64,000 nucleotides of DNA from Pseudomonas sp. M30-35 (GCF_002163625.1 NZ_CP020892.1:4030001-4094000), one strand, 5' to 3'. Positions 36,856-44,244 are shown, counted from the first letter of the stretch. Notes: generated by a model not told the origin, from the letters alone. A program made the numbers and translations.

Positions 36856-37806
36856 ATGCAAGCGCAAGACTTGGCTGTAAACGGTATCAACCTGCATGTG
36901 CATATGGCGGGCCCCGAAAACGGTCGTCCAATCTGGCTATTGCACGGCTTCCCCGAATGCTGGCACTCATGGCGCGAGCAGATACCGGCACTGGTCGCCG
37001 CAGGCTATCGAGTATTCACCCCGGAAATGCGCGGCTACGACCGCAGCGACGCCCCAGCGGAAATCAGCGCTTACGACGTACTGACGATTTGCGCAGATAT
37101 TCAGGCGAGCATGACCGCACTCAATCAACACAATGTCTGTATTGTCGGCCACGATTGGGGCGCGCTGGTCGCCTGGCACCTCGCCCAACTCGAACCGCAA
37201 CGCGTCAGCACACTGGTGGCCATGTCTGTGCCTTTCGCCGGACGCGGCAAGCGCCCGGCAATCGAAGTTATGCGTGAAGTGTTTGCCGAGCGTTTCAACT
37301 ACATCGTCTACTTTCAGCAGCCCGGCGTTGCCGAGCAGGAACTGGATGCCGATATAGAACGCAGCCTGCGCATCTTTATCCAAGGCGCCAGCTCCAGCGA
37401 CTTGCTGCTGCAAGAACGCCCTGCCGACAGCAAACTATTCGACGGCATCAAAATACCCAATGAGTTGCCCGAATGGTGCAGTGAAAAAGACTTCCAGGCC
37501 TATGTCGAAACCTTCACCGAAAACGGCTTTCGCGGCGCACTCAACTGGTACCGCAACTTCGAACGCAACTGGCAAAAAACCGAGTTTCTACAAGATGTAA
37601 AAATCGAGCAACCCACGCTGTTCCTGGTCGGCGACAAAGACCCCGTCGCCACCCTTGAAGCCCACACCATCAGCCGCATGCCAACCCGCGTCAGCAACCT
37701 GGAGCAGCATCAGCTAAGCGATTGCGGCCATTGGATACAAAGCGAAAAAGCCAAAGAAGTGAACGAGTTGTTACTGGGCTTTCTGGCAAAACACTTCCCC
37801 GCTTAG
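36856..37806 (+). CDS. Alpha/beta-hydrolase, epoxide hydrolase type
   Basis: A 316-residue alpha/beta hydrolase. The oxyanion motif is HGFPE (near 31-35), the nucleophile Asp is in 'IVGHDWGALVAWHLA' (near 105), the acid is in 'FLVGDKDPVA', and the catalytic His is in 'LSDCGHWIQSEKA' (near 292). An Asp nucleophile with HGFPE favours soluble epoxide hydrolase; haloalkane dehalogenase is less likely. The start at ATG 36856 (QAQDLAVNG) follows GAGGGCATC; an ATG at 36805 is not supported. Confidence 0.82.
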   Translation: MQAQDLAVNGINLHVHMAGPENGRPIWLLHGFPECWHSWREQIPALVAAGYRVFTPEMRGYDRSDAPAEISAYDVLTICADIQASMTALNQHNVCIVGHDWGALVAWHLAQLEPQRVSTLVAMSVPFAGRGKRPAIEVMREVFAERFNYIVYFQQPGVAEQELDADIERSLRIFIQGASSSDLLLQERPADSKLFDGIKIPNELPEWCSEKDFQAYVETFTENGFRGALNWYRNFERNWQKTEFLQDVKIEQPTLFLVGDKDPVATLEAHTISRMPTRVSNLEQHQLSDCGHWIQSEKAKEVNELLLGFLAKHFPA

Positions 37807-38012
37807 GGTGCGACAACGCGAAACTTGTCCACCGAGCCTTATAAAGCCGCGATCAAACGCGGAGAAATAACCCAGCCCTACACCGCGCCAATGGTGGATG
37901 GAAAAAGCGTCATCCACCCTACGCCAAGCCCCCGTAGGGCGCGACAACGCGAAGCTTGTCCGCCGAGGTTCAAATTCAAGCGTTTAGGAATGGGTGGCAC
38001 AGGCCTGTAGGG
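37804..38012 (+). repeat. Dispersed intergenic repeats of the GTAGGG...TTGTCC type
   Basis: Three fragments related to the 112-bp units at 4009-4445 lie here: TAGGGTGCGACAACGCGAAA...TTGTCCACC (37804-37834), GGTGGATGGAAAAAGCGTCATCCACCC (37892-37919, a hairpin) and GTAGGGCGCGACAACGCGAAG...TTGTCCGCC (37933-37962). They fill the space between the epoxide hydrolase and selC; the 61-residue frame across them is not a gene. Confidence 0.7.
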
Positions 38013-38038
38013 CGCAGGCAAAAATGGTCAATGAAAAA

Positions 38039-38134
38039 TGGCGGAAGGCAGTAAGAGTCGAACTTACCTAGGAACGGCTGCCGTCCCCTACCGAGTTTGA
38101 AGCCCGGCCACGCCACCGGGCGTGATTGCCTTCC
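38039..38134 (-). tRNA. selC: tRNA-Sec(TCA)
   Basis: A 96-nt tRNA including encoded CCA (38039-38041). The 5' end GGAAGGCA pairs with TGCCTTCC; the anticodon TCA is at 38098-38100 in CTTCAAA. The long variable arm (GGGGACGGCAGCCGTTCC) and the T-loop TTCGACTC with an 8-bp acceptor stem are those of selenocysteine tRNA. It inserts Sec at UGA with SelA, SelB and SelD. selA, selB and the Sec-containing FdnG are encoded a few kb away on the same strand. Partial copies of this gene occur at 39964-39987 and 41536-41574. Confidence 0.95.
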
Positions 38135-38319
38135 ATATTGCTCTGTCTCAACGTGTCGCTATTGAGTCGTTGAACCGTCAAATCGAGCATACCTTATCAA
38201 TGCTGCTTGATCCGAGCGCAATGCAAAAATTTTGAATACCATAACAATCATTTTGCAATTGGAAATTGCCTTTGCCCAGCTAGGATAAACACTAGGCACC
38301 ACCAGCTTATCCAAAAGAG
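38135..38319 (-). promoter_or_regulatory. selC promoter region (one of two diverged copies)
   Basis: The 185 bases upstream of selC have a diverged duplicate at 41575-41764. Conserved blocks (minus strand) are TCAAGC[A/T]GCATTGAT followed by a TATGCTCG -10-like element at about 38185-38192, and CCAATTGCAAAATGATTG further upstream. Retention of these blocks while the rest has drifted points to promoter elements. I could not place a clear -35 box. Confidence 0.55.
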
Positions 38320-38738
38320 TCACTCATCACAGGTTGCATTTGTAAGAAGAGTAAACATGTCGATGAGTTCATTGCTCGCCGGCCCATCTTGAATACACCA
38401 CTCTGGACCTTCACCACCATCACCTTCAGAAACATAATATGGACATCCACTTTTCATAGCATTCAGATTATGTTTATTTGCTTGGCACTCACTTACCGTA
38501 GCTGAAGACTCAATCAACATCAGGTGCTTTGGGGGATTAAGGTATTTGCATTCGAGTTCTACGGGGACAAATGGGTTTCGGCCTGATGATTGCTGACCTT
38601 TTACTTCTGCAATTTCATCTAAAGAAGCCGCGACGGGAACCGGACATACCACTGCTTCGGTGCCAGCAATCACCTCATGACTATTAAAAAATACAAAAAT
38701 AACAGGCGTAATTAAAAAATTAGTATTTGAAAGCGCAT
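38320..38738 (-). pseudogene. Small secreted cysteine-containing protein, frameshifted
   Basis: From ATG 38738 (behind TTAGGTAAATTT) the frame reads MRFQILIF and hits TAA after the run ATTTTTTAATT. If the run had one more T, translation continues 'LITPVIFVFFNSHEVIAGTEAVVC', giving a normal signal peptide and a 139-residue protein ending at 38320. The downstream part alone is open from GTG 38673. It has five cysteines after the signal region and no family I recognise. A single-base loss in the T-run, or a sequencing error, explains the break. The region is AT-rich, unlike the core genome. Confidence 0.6.
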
Positions 38739-38801
38739 AAATTTACCTAAATGCGAAACGAGAAACTAGCACTTACAGAGAACAGACTATGTGAATTTAA
38801 A

Positions 38802-38816
38802 GGTGGTCTGCCCCCT
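38802..38816 (-). repeat. Boundary motif (GGTGGTCTGCCCCCT), left end of cassette block 1
   Basis: The reverse complement reads AGGGGGCAGACCACC. Related copies are at 39750 (AGGGGACAGGCACAG, plus), 40051-40067 (minus) and 41321 (AGGGGACAGACCACG, plus). The four copies flank two stretches of cassette DNA in outward-facing inverted pairs. Confidence 0.7.
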
Positions 38817-38824
38817 ATTGTTCA

Positions 38825-38859
38825 TTAGCGAAGCGAACGATTTGAACCAGTTGTTAGAG
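38825..38859 (-). other. Truncated integron attC site
   Basis: The R'' box CTCTAAC (38853-38859 on the minus strand), then ACTGGTTCAAATCGTTCGCTTCGC, equals the first half of the complete attC sites nearby. The second half is missing: the sequence changes at about 38824 to the boundary motif. The stop codon of the 107-residue gene lies inside the R'' box, as usual for cassettes. Confidence 0.75.
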
Positions 38860-39177
38860 ACGACGGTAACCGATGACTTTGATAGATGACTCTAAAATTT
38901 CTATTTCAAAGCCTATGCGTCGACATATATCCAGAGTTTCGCTCATAGTTAAAGCTCCCTCAGTGGCTCTAGATTGCATTTCACACCACTCAATGAGCTT
39001 ATGCTCTCCTAGGCGAAAATGATAAGTCCAGTCACCATCCCAACCTTGTGGTGGATAAATGAAGCCGTTCGTGGCTTTAGTTCTCCAGTAAGGTGCTCTT
39101 TGCCCTAACTCTGACATGAACTGCTGTAGCTCATTCCACTTGGTGTTATTGGCTAAGCCGGCGAGTTGTGGATTCAT
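38854..39177 (-). CDS. Cassette-encoded protein, DUF6678-like
   Basis: A 107-residue protein (MNPQLAGLANNTKWNELQQFM...) with 'WRTKATNGFIYPPQGWDGDWTYHFRLGEHKLIEWCEM', reminiscent of the DUF6678 family often found in integron and immunity-like contexts. It lies between attC sites at 39185-39261 and 38825-38859 in the correct orientation (start just after R', stop inside R''). It is AT-richer than neighbours. Function unknown. Confidence 0.7.
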   Translation of the reverse strand: MNPQLAGLANNTKWNELQQFMSELGQRAPYWRTKATNGFIYPPQGWDGDWTYHFRLGEHKLIEWCEMQSRATEGALTMSETLDICRRIGFEIEILESSIKVIGYRRL

Positions 39178-39184
39178 GAGTGGG

Positions 39185-39261
39185 CTCTAACGTTTGGTTA
39201 AGGGGCCGGCTTTAGCCGGTCCCGAGTGAGCGAAGCGAGCGACTTGAACCACTAGTTAGAA
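39185..39261 (-). other. Integron attC site
   Basis: On the minus strand: R'' TTCTAAC, L'' TGGTTCAAG, a palindromic middle GGACCGGCTAAAGCCGGCCC, L' CTTAACCA and R' GTTAGAG (39185-39191). The 77-bp length, the box order and the imperfect dyad are those of attC recombination sites. It is almost identical to the site at 41011-41087. Confidence 0.85.
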
Positions 39262-39266
39262 GCCAT

Positions 39267-39657
39267 TCACTCATGGAAAAATGCTTTAACATCTTTTGAT
39301 GCTTTTTCCATCACTCCGCTTTCTAAATTCAAAAACTACCTGAGCTTCCCAAGGTTCTGCGCCTTCATATTGGGAGAACTTAAGCTTAACCGCAATGTGG
39401 CCTTTTTGATCTGATGTGCATGTAATTGAAAGCTCTTGCTCAATTGATGCCCAGTTTATCTCCCCGTCCCAGCCTTTCCATTCTTTGGCCATGTACGAGA
39501 ATAGATCAACTAATAAGTTACAGTCGGTGTAGCCCCAGACACGCCTAGAAACGAAGATGTCATGACTTTTGTATGTCGCAGTAAAATAGTCGCCTTCGAT
39601 GTCTGATAGCACCAATTGTGCGGCTGTATCTGCTGACTTGATGGTGACTTCATTCAT
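39267..39657 (-). pseudogene. Cassette gene, DUF6228-like, frameshifted near the 3' end
   Basis: Residues 1-107 are open from ATG 39657 with 'FVSRRVWGYTDCNLLVDLFSYMAKEWKGWDGEINWASIEQELSI' region and 'DQKGHIAVKLKF', typical of DUF6228. After VVFEF the frame changes to RKRSDGKSIKRC and stops at 39286. Removing one base near 39324 restores 'EFESGVMEKASKDVKAFFHE' and a stop at 39267, just before the attC R'' box. It is therefore a one-base insertion, or a sequencing error, in an otherwise complete cassette gene. Confidence 0.7.
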
Positions 39658-39666
39658 TGCTATGGC

Positions 39667-39742
39667 TTCTAACGTTTGGTTAAGGGGCGGGCTTTAGCAC
39701 GTCCCAGTGAGCGAAGCGAACGATTTTAACCACTTATTAGGC
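39667..39742 (-). other. Integron attC site with a degenerate R'' box
   Basis: R' GTTAGAA (39667-39673) and L' CTTAACCA match the neighbouring sites, with a palindromic middle GGACGTGCTAAAGCCCGCCC that has lost symmetry. The distal R'' box reads GCCTAAT instead of RYYYAAC. This may be a decayed site. The non-cassette segment starts eight bases further on. Confidence 0.75.
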
Positions 39743-39749
39743 CCGTAAG

Positions 39750-40067
39750 AGGGGACAGGCACAGTTTATTTTCTATGCTGCAAAAGCAATATGGACTGAT
39801 ATCAATGTGCCGTAGCACTCAGGCAGAGGTTAAGCTTCAAAGGTCTATGTGTCGAAAAAATGTCGAAAACGAAGGGCTTTTATGTGCAAATACGAGCAGT
39901 GCAAAAAGCTCAACCCCTTGCGTTGAGCGGGTCTGTGCAGCAATGGCATAGCAAATTGTAGAGTTCGACTCTTACTGCATTCCGCCATTTTTTGATTTCA
40001 ACCGATAGTCGTAGGGGCAAGCGGTGTTTGAGTCCAAAGTGCTCGAAAAACGTGGTCTGCCCCCCCT
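39750..40067. repeat. Non-cassette segment between the cassette blocks
   Basis: 318 bp bounded by AGGGGACAGGCACAGTTT on the left and the inverse CGTGGTCTGCCCCCCCT on the right. Bases 39750-39943 are a diverged duplicate (roughly three quarters identical by eye) of 41321-41515; the best-kept part runs around GTGTCGAAAAAATGTCGAAA (near 39850). After it come 20 bases, then a tRNA-Sec 3' end (39964-39987). No gene is visible. The block may be a relic of the integrase-proximal end of a tRNA-targeting island. Confidence 0.7.
39964..39987 (+). other. tRNA-Sec 3'-end fragment in inverted orientation
   Basis: TTCGACTCTTACTGCATTCC followed by GCCA equals the T-loop, acceptor strand and CCA of selC except for one base (TGCATTCC versus TGCCTTCC). 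It lies on the plus strand while selC is on the minus strand. Nothing else of the tRNA precedes it. It looks like an attachment-site remnant. Confidence 0.8.
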
Positions 40068-40088
40068 AATTTGTACTGGCTGGCTTTG

Positions 40089-41003
40089 TTAGCTATTTTC
40101 CAATTCAGAATACTTAGTATATTCCCAGTACTCCAGATTCAGCTTTTGAAGTACATCACGCCCGATAACTGCCATCTGGTGCATTTCGTTCTCTTTATCC
40201 AGTTCTATCAAAGGGTTGTTACCATTGTGCTCATTGAAAAGTAGCATGAAGCCGAACCTCGAAAAATACCAAATAGATTTACATACATGATTTAAGGTTC
40301 TTTCACTGGAGGCTGATAGCTTACCAAAAACACCTAGAGACACTTTGTCTGTATTAGCGACATCAATGGCGTTAGCAGCCAAAACACCAGACAAGTATGT
40401 TGGGTGAGTTGTCTGAGAGAAATAATTTAACTCATTATCTCGATACTCTCTGAACTCCCTACTTATATGCGGCTCTAGACCCACGCTTCTCTCTACCGCA
40501 TTTAAGTGTTTTCGCAACCTTTTGTTGTTAAAGTTTTCGTACCAAAACTGGCTTGCATCTTCATGATACTGACTAGATTGAAAACCCGCTGCCAATTCAG
40601 GTTTATTTAGTATGGCGATGCAAGTACATAGATGTTCATCAAGTGATCTTGCTGCGGACCTCGCAGGGTTATCCAGCCCGGAAATGACGAGTAATCTTAC
40701 TGCAACTGCATAGTTGCAAGATGAACTTACAAGGGACCAAATACTAAGCAGCAACGCGTCGTTACCGCCATCTCCATCCATTTTATGTGACAATATTCCC
40801 CAAATATTAGAAAGCCACTGTATTCCATCTTCGAAAATTTGTAACCAAGGCTGCAAAGAAGCTTCAGCATTCTCTTCTTCGTTCTTTCTTAAATTATCAA
40901 TGAAGTCACGAAATTCATTGTCATACTGAGATTCTCTATGGGCATCACGAAAATATTTGTCCCACAGTTCTAGCGATTCTTTGCGTATTGACTCTACATT
41001 CAT
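40089..41003 (-). CDS. Cassette-encoded hypothetical protein
   Basis: A 304-residue, mostly alpha-helical soluble protein with no signal peptide. Segments such as 'AVAVRLLVISGLDNPARSAARSLDEHLCTC' and 'FSQTTHPTYLSG' recall DUF5677-like, HEPN-type proteins, but I do not recognise it firmly. The start at 41003 is just after the attC R' box at 41011-41017. The TAA stop lies in a remaining R'' box AGCTAAC (40088-40094), after which the rest of the expected attC is missing and the boundary motif follows within 25 bases. It is AT-rich and carries codons unlike the core genes. Confidence 0.75.
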   Translation of the reverse strand: MNVESIRKESLELWDKYFRDAHRESQYDNEFRDFIDNLRKNEEENAEASLQPWLQIFEDGIQWLSNIWGILSHKMDGDGGNDALLLSIWSLVSSSCNYAVAVRLLVISGLDNPARSAARSLDEHLCTCIAILNKPELAAGFQSSQYHEDASQFWYENFNNKRLRKHLNAVERSVGLEPHISREFREYRDNELNYFSQTTHPTYLSGVLAANAIDVANTDKVSLGVFGKLSASSERTLNHVCKSIWYFSRFGFMLLFNEHNGNNPLIELDKENEMHQMAVIGRDVLQKLNLEYWEYTKYSELENS

Positions 41004-41010
41004 AACGGAT

Positions 41011-41087
41011 AGCTAACGTTTGGTTAAGGGGCCGGCTTTAGCCGGTCCCGAGTGAGCGAAGCAAACGACTTGAATCAGTTGTTAGAC
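41011..41087 (-). other. Integron attC site
   Basis: Minus strand: R'' GTCTAAC (41081-41087), L'' TGATTCAAG, palindrome GGACCGGCTAAAGCCGGCCC, L' CTTAACCA and R' GTTAGCT (41011-41017). It is complete and nearly identical to the site at 39185-39261. It separates the 304-residue gene from the 5'-truncated membrane-protein gene upstream. Confidence 0.87.
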
Positions 41088-41318
41088 TGGAGCGATACCA
41101 ATATATACATGCATTACAAAAAAGTAACAGATAGCGCCTACCGTGAAGAAGACTGTTGCATTTGCGAGTCTGTGTGCACGAGCCTCGGCTGGCTTGGTAT
41201 TGGTTCTTAGTGCTTTCTGCACCTTCTGTAGCGAGTAAATAGCGAAGGCGAAAATAGCCATAAGAAAAACGATTAACCCAAAATAAGCCGGGTGTTCTGC
41301 AATCGTGTACCCGGAGTA
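41082..41318 (-). pseudogene. 5'-truncated cassette gene for a small membrane protein
   Basis: The frame ends at TAA inside the attC R'' box, as cassette genes here do, and is open back to 41318, where it runs into the boundary motif without a start. It encodes 'EHPAYFGLIVFLMAIFAFA', a basic loop and 'TVFFTVGAICYFFVMHV', that is, two membrane helices. An internal ATG at 41261 would give 59 residues. The beginning of the gene was probably lost when the motif at 41321 was joined. The overlapping 98-residue frame on the same strand is rejected because it lacks the helix pattern and the attC-linked stop. Confidence 0.6.
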
Positions 41319-41320
41319 TC

Positions 41321-41515
41321 AGGGGACAGACCACGTTTTATTTTTATGCTACAAGCAGAAATACGGACCGATACCAATGTGCCACACCAGCCAGACAAAG
41401 GGTAGTCATCAAGAGTCTACGTGTCGAAAAAATGTCGAAAACGAAGGGCTTTTATGTGCAAATTCGAGCAATGCAAAAAACTCAAAGCCTTGTATTGAGC
41501 GGGTAAATGCAGCAA
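41321..41515. repeat. Diverged duplicate of the 39750-39943 segment
   Basis: It begins AGGGGACAGACCACGTTTTA and shares blocks with 39750-39943, including the stretch around GTGTCGAAAAAATGTCGAAA and TGAGCGGGT...GCAGCAA. About 20 bases later it joins the tRNA-Sec 5' half. The 86-residue open frame across it is judged non-coding. Confidence 0.7.
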
Positions 41516-41535
41516 CTACCTACCTACACCAAGGG

Positions 41536-41764
41536 TTTGAAGCCCGGCCACGCCACCGGGCGTGATTGCCTTCCATGTTGACTTAGGCGTCCTGCTCGGC
41601 ACTCGAGCTAGTGTCCCAAAGCGTCAAACCGAGCATAACCCATCAATGCAGCTTGAACTGATCGCTGACCAACAATTTTGAAAACCCTGGCCAATCATTT
41701 TGCAATTGGCTGCCCATTGCATGGGCTATTACTTGGCTCACATCAAATAACAAGTCACTTCACC
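41536..41764 (-). other. Duplicated tRNA-Sec 5' half and upstream region (broken selC)
   Basis: Bases 41536-41574 equal the first 39 nt of selC (acceptor 5' strand, D arm, anticodon stem and TCA anticodon). The sequence then changes to unrelated DNA, so no full tRNA can form. Upstream (41575-41764) is a diverged copy of the selC promoter region, with conserved blocks GCTGCATTGAT, TATGCTCG and CCAATTGCAAAATGATTG. Including 41516-41535, no other feature is seen in this gap. Confidence 0.85.
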
Positions 41765-41768
41765 TTCG

Positions 41769-42296
41769 TTAACTCAGTTTCCGCCTTACTAAAACGCCAA
41801 CCAAACCGATCACAAACCCCGGAATAAATATCCAAACCATTTCAGAGGCGATAACTCTGAGTCCTCTGTCGGTGAAAAAAGCGCTAACACCTATTGGTGA
41901 TACCTGCACCGGCCTGAACGGGAAAAACACGCGGTCCAGACTAAACGGCCAGTACAAGGCCACACCTTGCCCGCCATTGGTTAGCGCATCCAATGCAGCG
42001 TGCGAAGCGCAGGCGGTGAAGCACATGGCGAAGACGACCAAGGGTCTGGAGTTGAGCTGTTTGGCGAACAGTGTGAAGAAAGCCGCTATGCAGCCAGCAA
42101 AAAATAATGAGTGGGTAAAACCTCTGTGTCCCCACTCCGAGCCATAGGCAACGTCGAACTTGAAAGCCAATACGTCTGCATCGGGTGCGATGGCCAAGAC
42201 AATCGCCAACACCAGCAAACGCAAATTCATCGACTTGCCTTTAAAGACGGCGTAGACAACCAGTGGCACGACTGCGTGGGCGAAGGCTGAAGCCAT
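41769..42296 (-). CDS. YdjM-family membrane-bound metal-dependent hydrolase
   Basis: A 175-residue inner-membrane protein with about four helices and the YdjM/DUF457 (PF04307) histidine/aspartate pattern: 'ASAFAHAVVP', 'APDADVLAF', 'HRGFTHSLFF' and 'SHAALDALTNGG'. The family is predicted to be metal-dependent hydrolases; E. coli YdjM is LexA-controlled. It starts 37 bases after selB and is probably read through from the fdn-sel operon. Any link with selenocysteine is not known. Confidence 0.83.
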   Translation of the reverse strand: MASAFAHAVVPLVVYAVFKGKSMNLRLLVLAIVLAIAPDADVLAFKFDVAYGSEWGHRGFTHSLFFAGCIAAFFTLFAKQLNSRPLVVFAMCFTACASHAALDALTNGGQGVALYWPFSLDRVFFPFRPVQVSPIGVSAFFTDRGLRVIASEMVWIFIPGFVIGLVGVLVRRKLS

Positions 42297-42333
42297 GATA
42301 TTTCCTGAGGTTTACCCGGTGGTTGCATCGGTA

Positions 42334-44241
42334 TTATTTGATCTCGGCCAACGCCGAATCCGCCCTGATTTTACGCTCGCCAACCAGCCTTCGGGTGAAG
42401 CCAATGCGGTCGAAGTATTCGAGTAATTGAATGCTGCGCTTGCGGCCGATGTTGAGGCTGTCACGCCAGATGGCGGGTTTGATCGAGCCGTTTTGTTGTT
42501 CGATAGTCACTGCGATTGCGGCCAGTTGGCGGATGCTTTGTTCGGGGTAGAACAGGTCCTTGACCACTTGATGGAGCATGCCGAGCCTGGCCAATTTGCG
42601 CAGCAGTAAACGCACGTCTGCCTCTGGCTGTTGCAAGGTGCTGGCCAGATCACGCACCCAGGGTGGATCGAAGTTTCCAGCGAGCAGTAATGGCCAGAGT
42701 TGTTCGCGCAAGGCTTCATCCGTCTCGCTGAGTTGCACCTGATGCGCAGGTAAATGCAACCACGGGCCGCTGTTGGCGACGGAGCCAGACGCAAGTTGCT
42801 GTTCAAGCAGACTGATAAACACCGGACGCTCTAGAGCGGGCAATGCGTAACGTCTTAGACGGTCGCGATCGGGGCCCAGCTCATCTGGGCAATCGGTGTG
42901 AAAACGCTGTAAGCCGTCCAGCAACTGCTCGCTTAATTGCTGCCAAACACTGCGGCTGAATAACCGGGTACCGATGCGTGTAGTGATTTCTAGTACATCG
43001 CCAGGTAACGTCCACAATGCTCGAGGCTGATTGAACTGACGCTCAATAAGTGTCGGATCAAGGCCATTATCAGCACTGTGCAGCAACGTCGGCAGCGCCG
43101 CCTCAAGCTCATCCACCCGCATGCTATTGAGTTGCGCCAAGCGCGTCTCGGAGCGCCGATTACGAGCCGGGGCAAATGGGTCCAACACACGCCCCCCGGC
43201 CACGGTGCGTTGCGCCGACTGGTCGCGCAAGACCAGCCTGTCATTGTGTACCGCATGCACCGGAGCGTTGAGCAGAATCTGCGCCAGCGCGGTTTTACCC
43301 GGTTCGACATGCGTACCTTCGAGCAACGCCACACGCCCCGTGACATCTTGTGCGGCGAGATGCACATGCACCGGTGTCCAGTGGCTGAAATCGCGGCTTT
43401 CACCGGGCAGTATTTCGAGTTGAATATCAATGCGTGTAGTGGGCGCGTGCAGCGCCGGTGTCAGCAACCAATCACCGCGGCGCACATGCTCCAGCGCAAG
43501 GCGTTCGCCGGTAATGTTCAGCGCCACGCGTTGCCCGGCAATGGCGTGATCCGCCTGTTGGTTTTGCGCATGCATACCGCGCACGCGCACGCTGCGGCCA
43601 CTGGGGCTGAGCGTTAACTCATCACCCACTGAAACTTGCCCGGCTTTGGCAGTGCCGGTGACCACAATGCCTGATCCGGAAACACTGAATGCTCGATCAA
43701 TCGGCAAACGAAAGTAGCCGCTGATGCTGCGCTGCTGCACGTGATCCGCGCTGTTTTTAAGCGCTTCACGCAGCTCAGCAATGCCGTCACCGGTGATGCT
43801 TGAAACAGGATAAATCGCAGAGTCTGCAAGCGGCCCTGTACTGAGCAACTGAGTGATTTGCTGCTGCGCCTGAATCGCTTGTTGGCTATCGACTCGGTCG
43901 ATCTTGGTCAGTGCCACTAACGCGCGGCGGGTGCCTAATAACTGCGCAATAGCCAGATGCTCACGGGTTTGCGGCATGACGCCATCATCCGCCGCGACCA
44001 CCAACAGCAGCAGGTCAATGCCGCTGGAGCCAGCGAGCATGTTATGCACAAATCGCTCATGACCCGGCACATCAATAAAGCCGGTGAGCTGGCCGTCACC
44101 AAGGTCGGCGTAGATGTAACCCAGATCAATGGTGATGCCGCGCTCGCGCTCTGCCGGGCGCTTGTCGCCCTGCTGCCCGGTCAGTGCTTGCAGCAATGCG
44201 GTTTTGCCGTGGTCGATGTGCCCTGCCGTACCGACAATCAA
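42334..44241 (-). CDS. selB: Selenocysteine-specific translation elongation factor SelB
   Basis: A 635-residue GTPase that brings Sec-tRNA-Sec to UGA codons with a SECIS hairpin. The G domain has [11 protein letters not shown] (5-15), '[15 protein letters not shown]' and TKID (TKIDRVDS), followed by EF-Tu-like domains II/III. A C-terminal set of winged-helix domains ends '[22 protein letters not shown]' and binds SECIS RNA. The start is TTG, 4 bases after the selA stop, with GAGGAATAA as ribosome site overlapping the selA end, so the two are coupled. Confidence 0.95.
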   Translation of the reverse strand: MIVGTAGHIDHGKTALLQALTGQQGDKRPAERERGITIDLGYIYADLGDGQLTGFIDVPGHERFVHNMLAGSSGIDLLLLVVAADDGVMPQTREHLAIAQLLGTRRALVALTKIDRVDSQQAIQAQQQITQLLSTGPLADSAIYPVSSITGDGIAELREALKNSADHVQQRSISGYFRLPIDRAFSVSGSGIVVTGTAKAGQVSVGDELTLSPSGRSVRVRGMHAQNQQADHAIAGQRVALNITGERLALEHVRRGDWLLTPALHAPTTRIDIQLEILPGESRDFSHWTPVHVHLAAQDVTGRVALLEGTHVEPGKTALAQILLNAPVHAVHNDRLVLRDQSAQRTVAGGRVLDPFAPARNRRSETRLAQLNSMRVDELEAALPTLLHSADNGLDPTLIERQFNQPRALWTLPGDVLEITTRIGTRLFSRSVWQQLSEQLLDGLQRFHTDCPDELGPDRDRLRRYALPALERPVFISLLEQQLASGSVANSGPWLHLPAHQVQLSETDEALREQLWPLLLAGNFDPPWVRDLASTLQQPEADVRLLLRKLARLGMLHQVVKDLFYPEQSIRQLAAIAVTIEQQNGSIKPAIWRDSLNIGRKRSIQLLEYFDRIGFTRRLVGERKIRADSALAEIK

Positions 44242-44244
44242 GGT

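Noticed and set aside
41038..41334. 98-residue minus-strand frame in the cassette region
   Set aside because: The neighbouring frame (41082-41318) encodes two clear membrane helices and stops in the attC R'' box as other cassettes do; the 98-residue frame does neither.
41305..41565. 86-residue plus-strand frame across the repeat and the broken tRNA-Sec
   Set aside because: It crosses three unrelated segments, including tRNA sequence, so it cannot be a real gene.
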